64,000 nucleotides of DNA. Origin: an uncultured Clostridia bacterium. GTDB taxonomy: Bacteria; Bacillota; Clostridia; Oscillospirales; Acutalibacteraceae. The position numbers and the translations under genes are program-made. This document shows positions 8,343 through 16,215 of this stretch, one piece after another (position 1 is the stretch's first letter; each line of letters opens with the position of its first letter). The DNA lies in assembly GCA_937898195.1 (NCBI GenBank), contig CALEJD010000040.1, forward strand, positions 1 through 64,000, read 5' to 3'. Under the pieces are notes generated by a model. That model did not search any database, was not told the origin of the DNA, and was given only the letters and a program-made list of their open reading frames with translations.

Positions 8343-8594
8343 ATGGCTATGGAAAATCAAGAAAAATTAGTACAATGCTATACCGATGTTTTGGAAACAC
8401 TGTCTACTTTTACATATAATCTTGTGGAAGAAAATAATTTGGATAAGATTAGCGAGTGGCTTGACTTGGTGGAAAAGACGTCTGTTATCTTGAAGCGTAT
8501 TGGTGAAACACAAATTTTAGAAGAGGTCGAATACGACCTTGAGCCTAAAGAAGAAAAGGAAGAAGAAGCGAAGGCAGGTGATGAAGAAGTATGA
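8343..8594 (+). CDS. Small acidic helical protein, unknown
   Basis: Three ATGs lie close together; the one at 8343 is 4 nt after AGGGGTGA and is preferred. The 83-aa product is helical with a very acidic, Lys/Glu-rich C-terminus (about 60-83). It overlaps the next gene by 4 nt, so the two are translationally coupled. I recognise no family. The place between portal and protease suggests a head-assembly accessory. Confidence 0.75.
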   Translation: MAMENQEKLVQCYTDVLETLSTFTYNLVEENNLDKISEWLDLVEKTSVILKRIGETQILEEVEYDLEPKEEKEEEAKAGDEEV

Positions 8595-9097
8595 ATGTAA
8601 GTGACGGCACCATTAAGGCAATCCATGATTTGAACGGTGAGTGCTTTACGATGAATCGTTATTGGGACGCAACGGTATCTGTTCTTGGTGTGACCTATGT
8701 ATGTGCTACAGCGAGCAAGATGATTCATCATTATATTGCGCATTGGTATCCTGCCATTGCTGATACATTAAATGAGAAATGTCTTGAGAACTTCAACATT
8801 GTAGCATATTATCCAGCGACTCCCGCTGGTGATGTGTCTTATGATGGATTACAAGACATGATGGAGCAGATGTTAGATAAAACTATTACGTTCCAGAACA
8901 AGGTTATGGCTACACGGCAGATTGCAAACGATAATCAAGATTATTCTGTCGTGGTCGAATTGGATAAGATTCTTATTGAAGTGAATGAGCAAGTTGGTCA
9001 AATGTTGTTGATTAATGATAAGGCGCAACAGTATGGCAATAACTACACTGCATTCGATAAGGATTTTCCTACGTTCTTTTTTATTTCAAATGAGTAG
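8591..9097 (+). CDS. Ferritin-like (Dps-like) helical protein
   Basis: The 168-aa protein reads as a four-helix bundle of ferritin-like size. The first helix pair carries MIHHYIAHWYPAIAD followed by an Asn/Glu-rich helix, similar in layout to Dps and ferritin-like folds in which His, Asp and Glu ligate metal. A second long helix pair follows (about 95-155). The ligand pattern is incomplete, so iron binding is not assured. It overlaps the previous gene by 4 nt and the homing endonuclease by 8 nt. A structural role in the head is an alternative. Confidence 0.55.
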   Translation: MNVSDGTIKAIHDLNGECFTMNRYWDATVSVLGVTYVCATASKMIHHYIAHWYPAIADTLNEKCLENFNIVAYYPATPAGDVSYDGLQDMMEQMLDKTITFQNKVMATRQIANDNQDYSVVVELDKILIEVNEQVGQMLLINDKAQQYGNNYTAFDKDFPTFFFISNE

Positions 9098-9839
9098 TTA
9101 TGTTGTATACCGTCACGTCGCTCCAAATGGTAAGGTGTATGTTGGAATAACGTGTCAAAAGCCAGAGTATAGGTGGGGTAAGGACGGTAATGGATATCGT
9201 AGTAACGCACATTTTATGTCGGCAATACAAAAGTATGGTTGGGATAATTTTAAGCATGAGATTATTTTAGATGGGGTAGACAAAGAAAACGCCGAGTTAG
9301 CAGAAGAAATCTTGGTAAGTGTATGGAACTTAACAGATAGAAGGTTCGGATACAACAAAAAGGATGGTGGAGCGTCTAATTGTCAATTTTCACAAGAAGT
9401 TATAGACAAGTTATCATACTTAAACAGCGGCGAAAGAAACCCTAATTATGGTCGTTGTGGTGATAAACATCCAATGTATGGAGTTCGTGGCGAACAAAAT
9501 CCAAGATACGGGGTGAAACACACAAAAGAATCAAGGGCTAAAATATCGAAAGCGAGAAAAGGTAAGTGCGTTGGTACAAACAACCACATGTATGGGAAGA
9601 AAGGAAAGGCTAATCCAAATTATGGTAGGGTTTGTTCCGAAGAGACAAAGCGTAGGATTTCGGAATCTTCTCATAAAAAAATGGTAGCACAAATAGATAA
9701 AGGTACAAATAGCATCGTTGCAGAATTTTCTTCCATGAGCGATGCGGAAAGATTAACCCATGTTCCAATTAGCAACATTTCAAAGTGTTGCGCTGGTGAG
9801 CGAAAGACTGCTGGTGGGTTTGTTTGGAGGTGGGTATAA
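9090..9839 (+). CDS. GIY-YIG homing endonuclease with NUMOD repeats
   Basis: The ATG at 9090 overlaps the end of the ferritin-like gene. The 249-aa product starts with a GIY-YIG nuclease domain (YVVYRH...KVYVGIT, about 4-90). Several NUMOD3-type repeats follow (NPNYGR, HPMYGV, NPRYGV, NHMYGK, NPNYGR; about 110-195), then a C-terminal NUMOD1-like DNA-binding helix (about 205-249, ending FVWRWV). It is free-standing and has no intron around it, so it probably spreads by cutting related phages lacking it. It is wedged between head genes with both ends overlapping neighbours. Confidence 0.9.
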   Translation: MSSYVVYRHVAPNGKVYVGITCQKPEYRWGKDGNGYRSNAHFMSAIQKYGWDNFKHEIILDGVDKENAELAEEILVSVWNLTDRRFGYNKKDGGASNCQFSQEVIDKLSYLNSGERNPNYGRCGDKHPMYGVRGEQNPRYGVKHTKESRAKISKARKGKCVGTNNHMYGKKGKANPNYGRVCSEETKRRISESSHKKMVAQIDKGTNSIVAEFSSMSDAERLTHVPISNISKCCAGERKTAGGFVWRWV

Positions 9840-10036
9840 TGCTGTGTCGTGGAGTTCCAAAGGATACAGCGAGGTTCTTTCAAGTGTCGAATAGTGAAAT
9901 GGTGCACTTCCTAATGCACAATGGGGTCTATCCGTTGTATAGTGATGGGAATCTATTTTATTTTAGGCAGACACCAGAATGTAAAGAACTTATGTCGGTG
10001 TACCGACAACAAATCTCGAAGAAAGGAGGAAAGTAA
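9839..10036 (+). CDS. Small protein, unknown
   Basis: The ATG at 9839 overlaps the stop of the homing endonuclease and has GGAGGTGGG 5 nt upstream. The 65-aa product is mixed in charge with an aromatic stretch (GNLFYFRQ). I recognise no family. Its last codons carry the AAAGGAGGAAAG ribosome binding site of the protease gene that starts on the next base, so it is coupled to head-gene translation. Confidence 0.75.
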   Translation: MLCRGVPKDTARFFQVSNSEMVHFLMHNGVYPLYSDGNLFYFRQTPECKELMSVYRQQISKKGGK

Positions 10037-11770
10037 ATGCAATCAAAACGATGTAGTTTTTCTGTTGACAATGTAAACATTGTTGAAGAAAATTCAAATT
10101 CTCAATTTGCGACATTGGAAGTTGATGTTTGCCGTTCCGGGGAGAATTCACATAATATGCCGATTCCACGGTCTGCCATTGAGAAAGCCGCTTCAAGTGT
10201 AAAGGGCAAGCCCATTCTTGCGGCGTTCCAGTTTGCAGACACGGATTTTGCTGGGCATGAGATTGACGAACAACCAGTTGGATTCTTTGTTGAAGAAGAA
10301 CCAGAATTGGTCGAAAAGGATTATCATGGTAATCCAGAATTATATATTCGTGCAAAAGGTAAGGTGTGGAAGCGATACTTTGAAAACGCCATGGAAATCT
10401 TTAAAAGGAAGAGTGGCAAAACGGACGTGTCTATGGAGATAGATATGTTAGACTTTGAAGAGCCAGACCAAGGAAGGGATGGTGTGATTAATCTGTTCTC
10501 GATTTTAGGTTGCACACTGCTTGGTGTTCGCCCAGCCATTGATGGTAGCGAAGCAAGGGTGATGACATTCTCTGAAATCAAGGACAAGTACGATGAAGAA
10601 TCGCAAAGTGGGTCTGACATTGAACGATTTGCAAATGAAAGAAAGAGTAAGATGGCTGAAGTATCATACAAAATTAACAAGACAGAATTAAAGGAAACGC
10701 CATGGGGCGACGTAGACAAGACGGCGATGCGGAATAAGATTATGAAGGCAATCAATAAAGCGACGCTGGTTAAGTCTGTGTATGCTCTTGTAGAGGACGG
10801 ATGGCAAGATGCGCCAAGTCAGCATCTGAAATATCCTATCATGCAATTAGTTGGCGATACCTTCTATTATAATCGGTATGCTTTAGCGTCTGCATTAGCG
10901 TATGCGAAGCAAGAGAACGAGCAGTCGGTTATTAGTAAAATTGAAAAGTTATATAGAAAGTTCAATCTTGAGGATGAAGGTGGTGACGACAAAGATATGT
11001 CCAAAGAAAAGAAGAACATGGAAGCCACAGAAGTTTTAGAAGAATCCAAGTGCGCTGAAGAGGAAGAAGTCATGCAGGACGAGCAAGTAATGCAAGACGG
11101 AGAGCAAATGGCTGATGAAGAAGCCATGCAAGACGAAGAGCAGATGGCTGATTCGGAAGAGACTTTTGAGTCTGGCGACGAAGAAGAAGTGGACAAGGCT
11201 GATGAAAACGACGAGCCGAACGATGAAGATGCAGAAGGCAGTGATGACCGTGCAGAAGAGTTTGGTGAAGACGAGCAGATGCAAGACGAAGAGGAAATGT
11301 GTAATGGCAAAATGTCGTTAGACGTTAACGCTTATGCTGGTGCAATGCTTGAAATGTTAAAGGCTGAAACCGATGAACAAAGGGATGAAGCCCATAAGTT
11401 AGGACTGTCCGAAGACGAAAAATTAAATATCGTGATGAATGAGTGCTACAGTATCGCTTGCGAGTTAGCCGAACTGCGTAAGTTTAAGATGGATAAACTG
11501 CAAGCCGATACAGAATTTGCCATTTCGCAAATTCTTGCCGAAGTCAGACAAGACCTGTCGCAAGACAAGTTCGATGAACTGGAAGCGCAAGCGAAGGAAT
11601 GTTCTTTCGATGACGTGGAAATGTTTAGGCTGAAGGCACAAGCGTTCGCCTATCAGAACGGTATTAAGAAAACGAATAAAAGGCAAGACACACATATCCG
11701 CATGGGATTTGACCAAGATGTGGAAAAGAAGGAAAAGAGAAATGTGTTTGCCGAAATCTTAAATAAATAA
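10037..11770 (+). CDS. Capsid maturation protease fused to acidic scaffold
   Basis: The 577-aa protein has an N-terminal domain (about 1-190) with the layout of phage prohead proteases (KGKPILAAF, DVSMEIDM, LLGVRPAI). A small domain of about 100 residues around ETPWGDVD and YPIMQLVGDTFYYNRYA follows. Next is a long acidic, low-complexity stretch (about 320-425) with recurring MQDEEQMAD units, and a helical C-terminus (about 430-577). The acidic and helical part is typical of internal scaffolds. A protease-scaffold fusion directly before the capsid gene is a known arrangement. Catalytic residues could not be fixed by eye. Confidence 0.75.
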   Translation: MQSKRCSFSVDNVNIVEENSNSQFATLEVDVCRSGENSHNMPIPRSAIEKAASSVKGKPILAAFQFADTDFAGHEIDEQPVGFFVEEEPELVEKDYHGNPELYIRAKGKVWKRYFENAMEIFKRKSGKTDVSMEIDMLDFEEPDQGRDGVINLFSILGCTLLGVRPAIDGSEARVMTFSEIKDKYDEESQSGSDIERFANERKSKMAEVSYKINKTELKETPWGDVDKTAMRNKIMKAINKATLVKSVYALVEDGWQDAPSQHLKYPIMQLVGDTFYYNRYALASALAYAKQENEQSVISKIEKLYRKFNLEDEGGDDKDMSKEKKNMEATEVLEESKCAEEEEVMQDEQVMQDGEQMADEEAMQDEEQMADSEETFESGDEEEVDKADENDEPNDEDAEGSDDRAEEFGEDEQMQDEEEMCNGKMSLDVNAYAGAMLEMLKAETDEQRDEAHKLGLSEDEKLNIVMNECYSIACELAELRKFKMDKLQADTEFAISQILAEVRQDLSQDKFDELEAQAKECSFDDVEMFRLKAQAFAYQNGIKKTNKRQDTHIRMGFDQDVEKKEKRNVFAEILNK

Positions 11771-11785
11771 GGAGGAATATACAAT

Positions 11786-12337
11786 ATGGCTAATGGTGTA
11801 ATTGTTGAATCTCGTATTCAAGCGACAAACATTGATGCGCTGAACAGAACTGCGCAGACTGAAAGCACTGACGTTGCTGGTGGTGGACTGGTTGCTCTGG
11901 CACCGTCTGGCACACAAGGCAATGAAGTGTGGACTGCCACAACTCCGAGCGATACGCTGACAGGACTGTGGATTGCGTACAACCCGGCAGAGCATCTGAC
12001 CAAGGTTGGCGACAAACTGTTTGCTGGTCTGTCCGAAGACCCCAGAGATTATGTGAACATTGGTGGAAGACCGTTTGATGTGTTCAAGCCGCAGATTGGT
12101 GACGAGATTGTCATCACCGAGGATTGCGTGGATGCTTCTGTTTCCAGTGCTGTTGCTGGCGACATTCTGGAGTCCAAGGCTTCCCAGACTACGTTTGCGA
12201 GAATCGCCGCTGGTACTGGCGCAACTGCTAATCACACTGCGTTTAAGATTGAGTGGGTTGGCACACTGCCGTTCCCGCAAGGTGGGATTGGTATGGAACA
12301 AGTTAAGGCTTTTAGATGTGTCTGCATCCAAGAGTAA
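11786..12337 (+). CDS. Putative capsid decoration protein
   Basis: The 183-aa protein is rich in Ala, Gly, Thr and Val and is probably all-beta. Its codon use is strongly biased to CTG for leucine, unlike the preceding genes and like the capsid gene that follows 38 nt later, which implies high expression. AAGGAGGAATA precedes the start. Position between scaffold/protease and major capsid protein matches head decoration or stabilisation proteins. Confidence 0.7.
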   Translation: MANGVIVESRIQATNIDALNRTAQTESTDVAGGGLVALAPSGTQGNEVWTATTPSDTLTGLWIAYNPAEHLTKVGDKLFAGLSEDPRDYVNIGGRPFDVFKPQIGDEIVITEDCVDASVSSAVAGDILESKASQTTFARIAAGTGATANHTAFKIEWVGTLPFPQGGIGMEQVKAFRCVCIQE

Positions 12338-12375
12338 CTTAACAATATAATTATAGGAAAGGAGATACACATATA

Positions 12376-13222
12376 ATGGTAGAATATACAAGAATTAAGA
12401 ACTTCGCCGCTAATAGTCCCAAACTGTACGAAGCCATGAAGATTTATGGCGAGCACTGTCTGGCTGAAAGGGGCGTTGCTGGCAAGCAATTCTCCACCGA
12501 GTCCAAGGACGTTATGGAGGAAGCCATTAACAAGGAGTTCATGGATGAACTGTGCAGACGTACTGGCATGACTCCCGACGATAACTTTGACGGTTCTATG
12601 AAGCGTTTTGCGAATCACCCGTCCGTCATCAAGATGGCTGACGATATTAGAGATTTTCTGGTTGACATGCTTCTGCCCGAAACTCTGCTGACTGGTTCTC
12701 TGCGTTACTTTGCTGACTTCCGTTTCGCTGACCTTGGCGATTCGATGACGTTCAACATTGAGAACAACGCTCTGTACAATGTCTCCAAGGCTGGTTACAG
12801 GAAGAGAAGCACCAACCTGCAAAAACTGTTCGATACCACTGTGACGCTGGTTCCGATTAACCACGACGTGACTGTTGGTACCGACCTGTTTGAGATTCTC
12901 TCTGGTCGTGTTTCCATCGCCAAGGAAGTCATGAAGGCTGTGAGAAGCATTGAGACTGCTATGATGTTCGATGCTTATGATGCGTTCGCCACGGCTACAG
13001 GTAGCCTGTCTGGTAATCTGGCTGTTGCCAATTACAGCGAAGCGTCTCTGATTTCTCTGTGCGAGACAATCACTGCCTACAACCAAGGTCGGAAGGCTGT
13101 CATCATTGGTACGCCTGTTGCGCTGAAGAAGGTTCTGCCTACGAATGCCAACTATAGATACCTGCTGGATGACGAGTATGTAAAATTAGGTCATCTGCAA
13201 ACTTTCAATGGAAAAATTTATT
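12376..13222 (+). CDS. Major capsid protein, exon 1 (intron-interrupted)
   Basis: Exon 1 codes for about 282 residues of an HK97-type major capsid protein with CTG-rich, highly biased codons. The reading frame runs through DDEYVKLGHLQTFNG and then stops at 13239 inside intron sequence. The C-terminal part continues at about 14526 (exon 2). Joined as drawn, the protein is 367 aa, a normal size. The exact 5' splice site is not proven. I place it after T13222 because TTTATT can pair with GATAAA (13245-13250) as a P1 helix with a U-G pair. The real site may lie some nucleotides away but after the FNG codons. A GAAAGGAGATACACATATA leader gives strong translation. Confidence 0.85.
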
Positions 13223-13439
13223 TAAGCGACATAGCATAAATAAAGATAAACCATGCATATACGGCGACGTGTATGTACTTGGGGTTAAATGCTGGTAAAT
13301 CCTAAAGACCCATATACACCCAAACAGTAATTGGAAACGATATGCTGTGTGGTTGCGAAAGCAGAAAAAAGGAATGGGTATGGCACAAGGTTAAATCCTA
13401 AATGCTGTTGATAATGGACGTTCAGCAGGGAAAGTCCTG

Positions 13440-13468
13440 TTGACATTATATTGTATTTATGATATAAT
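13440..13468 (+). promoter_or_regulatory. Consensus sigma-A promoter inside the intron
   Basis: TTGACA (13440-13445) and TATAAT (13463-13468) are separated by exactly 17 bp. The same bases can form an RNA hairpin (ACATTATAT/ATATAATGT) in the intron. The promoter would start transcription about 240 nt before the HNH gene, independently of late capsid transcription. Confidence 0.65.
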
Positions 13469-13690
13469 GTTATGGAAGACCCTCAACGACTATCCGATTG
13501 TGTCGGAGTTAGTATGCAAGCCAATGGCATACGAAAAATCCCACTCTGATTTAGTATCAGATGAACATATAGTCTGGACTTATGTGAAAGCATAAGGAGT
13601 TTGCCAGTGATGGTAAAACCGCTACGATGTTGCGAATCGTGGTGAACAAGATAAATTACTTAATAGTTAAACCATAAAATTATTTGTAAC

Positions 13691-13709
13691 CACCTATTCA
13701 AAGTAGGTG
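13691..13709 (+). promoter_or_regulatory. Hairpin masking the ribosome binding site of the HNH gene
   Basis: CACCTAT (13691-13697) pairs with GTAGGTG (13703-13709; one T-G wobble) around a 5-nt loop. The 3' arm contains the AGGTG Shine-Dalgarno core for the ATG at 13716. The fold would hold down translation of the endonuclease, as is known for endonuclease genes within T4 introns. Confidence 0.65.
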
Positions 13710-13715
13710 ATAAGA

Positions 13716-14504
13716 ATGCCGAGAAAAAGAACACACGAAGAATTTGTAAAAGAACTGCAAGTTAAGTTGCCTAATATTGTTCCGTTAGAAGAGTATAAAA
13801 ACAATAATACGAAGATTAGGTGTAGGTGCCTAATCCATGACGAGGTATGTGAAAGCACACCTAAAAGGCTACTTGCGGGTCATCAATGCTGTAAGAAATG
13901 CATTAGCGAGGACAAGCGAAGGAGATTGGTTCGCACTCACGAAGAGTTCTTACAATTATTGAAAGATAAAAACATTGATGTTGTTCCTTTAGAAGAATAT
14001 GTTGATAATACAACTAAAATATTATTCAAATGTTCTTGTGGAGATACATGGGAAACAACGCCAGAAAGGGTGTTGTTGGGCAACCATTGTAAAAAGTGTG
14101 GTTACAAAAGTTTACTTGGTAATAAAAATCATTTTTATAATCCCAACTTATCGTCTGATGATAGGTTAAATGCGAAGTATCGCTTTAGACAACCAGAGTA
14201 TAAGAAATTTATTCGTGCGTGTTTTGAGCGTGACGATTATACTTGTCAACTTACTGGTCTAAAATCGAAAGGCGATATCGTTGTCCATCATTTGAATGGC
14301 TATAATTGGGATATAAAAAATAGGTTTAATGTTAATAATGGCATCACATTAAACCAAGTAATACATAATGAATTCCATAAGTTGTATGGCAAAGGCAACA
14401 ACACAAAAGAGCAATTTATAGAATTTGTTGATATGCTTTATAAAAATAATCGTGTGGATAAAAAACGGTACGATTATATTATGAGTAAAATAACTATTAA
14501 GTAA
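13716..14504 (+). CDS. Intron-encoded HNH homing endonuclease
   Basis: The ATG at 13716, 5 nt after AGGTGA, is preferred over the GTG at 13707 that lies in that site. The 262-aa product has two tandem treble-clef-like repeats, each with THEEF, VVPLEEY/IVPLEEY and paired cysteines (about 5-60 and 70-135). They probably bind DNA. A C-terminal HNH nuclease follows (CQLTGLKSKGDIVVHHLNG, then NGITL and IHNEFHKLYG; about 165-225). It should cut intronless capsid genes and so spread the intron. It is AT-rich with TTA/AAA codons, in contrast with the CTG-rich capsid exons on both sides. Confidence 0.9.
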   Translation: MPRKRTHEEFVKELQVKLPNIVPLEEYKNNNTKIRCRCLIHDEVCESTPKRLLAGHQCCKKCISEDKRRRLVRTHEEFLQLLKDKNIDVVPLEEYVDNTTKILFKCSCGDTWETTPERVLLGNHCKKCGYKSLLGNKNHFYNPNLSSDDRLNAKYRFRQPEYKKFIRACFERDDYTCQLTGLKSKGDIVVHHLNGYNWDIKNRFNVNNGITLNQVIHNEFHKLYGKGNNTKEQFIEFVDMLYKNNRVDKKRYDYIMSKITIK

Positions 14505-14525
14505 AATATCGAAATCGTTATGATG

Positions 14526-14782
14526 TCCTGCCGCTGGAGCAGGTTGCGAATCCTTACGACACCACAACTCCGTACAGCATGAAGTTAGACGACACAAAGA
14601 TTTGGGTTGTCTCTCCTGCGGCTGACAAGATTGTGAAGATTGGTGTTGGTGGCGAAATGATGTCCCACACTGATGCTATCTATGACAATGCGAACTTACT
14701 GCAATTGTCCACGATGCAGAAGGCTTGGGATACGCAGGTTATTACGAATTCCGTTTGCGGAATCGTTAAGAGCCTTGGCTAA
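14526..14782 (+). CDS. Major capsid protein, exon 2
   Basis: The open frame upstream of the ATG at 14579 reads ...LPLEQVANPYDTTTPYSM and on to KLDDTKIWVVSPAADKIVKI, the usual C-terminal segment of this capsid family, ending at 14782. It has the same CTG-rich codons as exon 1 and has no ribosome binding site of its own, so it is not an independent gene. Joining to 12376-13222 keeps frame (847 + 257 nt = 368 codons including stop). Confidence 0.85.
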
Positions 14783-14795
14783 AACCACAACTATC

Positions 14796-14823
14796 GAAGG
14801 GGTGGTAGAGATATCACCCCTTC
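14796..14823 (+). terminator. Terminator-like hairpin after capsid gene
   Basis: A 9-bp stem GAAGGGGTG/CACCCCTTC (14796-14804/14815-14823) follows the capsid stop by 13 nt. The tail is short (TTCTTAT), so it may partly terminate or protect the 3' end of the abundant capsid message. Confidence 0.6.
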
Positions 14824-14850
14824 TTATGATTGAAAGGAGATAAAGGAATT

Positions 14851-15489
14851 ATGGCGACAAGCGATACTACCAAAACTAAAGCACCTACCAAGGCGCAAAT
14901 TGAAAATGAGTTAAAAGAAACCAAGGACGCATTGGCAGAAGCGATGGCGTTAATTAAGGAGTTAAAAGAGCAGAAGGTTGTTACACCACAGGTTGTTGTG
15001 CAATCCGATAACAAGCACACATCCAAGATTAAGTGCATCAATCTTGCCCATAACCCTGTCAATATTTCCACGCTTCCCGATGGTGGCGGCAGAATGTTTA
15101 CGTTTAATCAGTATGGTCAAGCACACTTCATTAAGTATGACGACCTGCTTGATATTGTATCTGCCTACCCAAACACTATGGAATCTGGTTTAATTTACGT
15201 TGCCGACAAGGATTTCTGTGAAGAAAATGGTCTGTATGACCAAGGCACAATCTACACCAAGGAGTTGCTGGATAAGATTGTTTATCTGCGTGATGATGTT
15301 GATGTCGATTTGCTGAAGGGTATGAGTAAGCCGCTTCTTGAGACTACCATTACGGAAATTGCAAGATTATATCATAATGGTGAATATATGGAGCCGAACA
15401 AACTCGCTGTCATTAAAAATGACCTTGGATTCGATATCGAAGCCATGGCTGATGATGTTATAGTTTTGGAAGATAATAAAGTCAAATAA
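14851..15489 (+). CDS. Virion-associated protein, unknown
   Basis: The ATG at 14851 follows AAGGAGATAAAGGAATT. The 212-aa protein has an Ala/Lys/Glu-rich coiled-coil N-terminus (about 10-45) and a mixed alpha/beta body. It lies directly after the capsid gene and before the connector genes, so it is probably a head or neck component. I recognise no family. Confidence 0.75.
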   Translation: MATSDTTKTKAPTKAQIENELKETKDALAEAMALIKELKEQKVVTPQVVVQSDNKHTSKIKCINLAHNPVNISTLPDGGGRMFTFNQYGQAHFIKYDDLLDIVSAYPNTMESGLIYVADKDFCEENGLYDQGTIYTKELLDKIVYLRDDVDVDLLKGMSKPLLETTITEIARLYHNGEYMEPNKLAVIKNDLGFDIEAMADDVIVLEDNKVK

Positions 15490-15515
15490 CACAATAAAAA
15501 AGGAGGAAATTTATT

Positions 15516-15962
15516 ATGTCTACTCCTTTTAGTAGTATTATTGACAGAGCGTTAATTGTCATTCGTGATTATGGATTGGATGCGTTATATAAGGACGATG
15601 AAGACGCATTTGAAGGTGTGCTTCAAGCGTACTTAATTAAGGGCGTACCAAGATTCACGGAATGTTTACAGCCGTTGACATACGATTTAACCATACAGGA
15701 ATTTGATTCCGATTTAACTGATGCCGAGATTGATATTCTTGCTGACCATACGGTGATTTGTTGGTATGAAGATAATATCAATGATGTGCTTGAGTTTAAA
15801 GAAACGCTTCAAGACAGGGAGTTTAAGCGACTTGCCACGGGGCAAAACCTTAAACCAAGACAAGATTATCTAACCATGTTATATACACGGGTGCGTCAAA
15901 ACGCCACAAATTACCAGTGGTCGAATTTCGGGTCACTTCCATTTTTTGGGGGTGGTGCGTGA
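15516..15962 (+). CDS. Putative head-tail connector (adaptor)
   Basis: The 148-aa protein has an aspartate-rich helical N-terminal half and a helical second half (about 75-130), the usual layout of ring-forming connector proteins placed after the capsid gene. AAAGGAGGAAATTTATT precedes the start. It overlaps the next gene by one base. Function is inferred from order and size. Confidence 0.6.
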   Translation: MSTPFSSIIDRALIVIRDYGLDALYKDDEDAFEGVLQAYLIKGVPRFTECLQPLTYDLTIQEFDSDLTDAEIDILADHTVICWYEDNINDVLEFKETLQDREFKRLATGQNLKPRQDYLTMLYTRVRQNATNYQWSNFGSLPFFGGGA

Positions 15963-16204
15963 TGAATAGATATGGCGGTGCGGTATGGAAATGTCTATCC
16001 ATTTATGACACCTATGGTGCGGATAGTTATAACGGATATCTGTTTAAGTTAATCGTTAGAATGTCCAAGGAAAACGATTTATCTGACGCAGAAAAGAGAG
16101 TTTTAGATATGCTCAAGGGCTTGAAACAAACAAAAGATATTGCCACCAAGGAAGATGTGCGAAGCGTTATTTTAGATTGTTCTGCGATGTTGTATGACGA
16201 ATAG
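15962..16204 (+). CDS. Small neck-region protein, unknown
   Basis: The 80-aa product starts at the ATG overlapping the previous stop. It begins MNRYGGAVWKCLSIYDTYG and is mainly helical with a charged second half. I know no function. Overlap with the connector gene and 11-nt spacing to the next gene place it in the head-completion operon. Confidence 0.7.
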   Translation: MNRYGGAVWKCLSIYDTYGADSYNGYLFKLIVRMSKENDLSDAEKRVLDMLKGLKQTKDIATKEDVRSVILDCSAMLYDE

Positions 16205-16215
16205 GGGGTGTGGGC

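Larger units (their letters stand above)
13223..14525 (+). mobile_element. Group I intron in the major capsid gene, with HNH gene
   Basis: The 1.3-kb insert splits the capsid reading frame. It shows group I core elements: a P2-like hairpin (about 13254-13276), P- and Q-like stretches (GGTTAAATGCTGGTAAATCC near 13283 and GGTTAAATCCTAAATGC near 13389), the pair GACTAT (13488-13493) with ATAGTC (13569-13574) as P7, and small extra hairpins between them, as in subgroup IA introns of phages. It contains an HNH gene at 13716-14504. The 3' boundary is uncertain: a G at 14525 (drawn) restores a sensible reading ...YFLPLEQVANP; G14517 is an alternative with a different 5' site. Confidence 0.85.

Noticed and set aside
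10867..11310. Ser-rich - strand ORF opposite the scaffold
   Set aside because: It is the complement of the acidic GAA/GAT repeats, which read as Ser and Phe/Leu runs on the other strand.
12232..13086. Long - strand ORF (284 aa) opposite the decoration and capsid genes
   Set aside because: Same cause: biased codons of the capsid exon leave the opposite frame open. Sequence is not protein-like.
12376..13239. Capsid gene as a pseudogene truncated by a stop codon
   Set aside because: The C-terminal coding part is intact at 14526-14782 and the intervening sequence has group I intron features.
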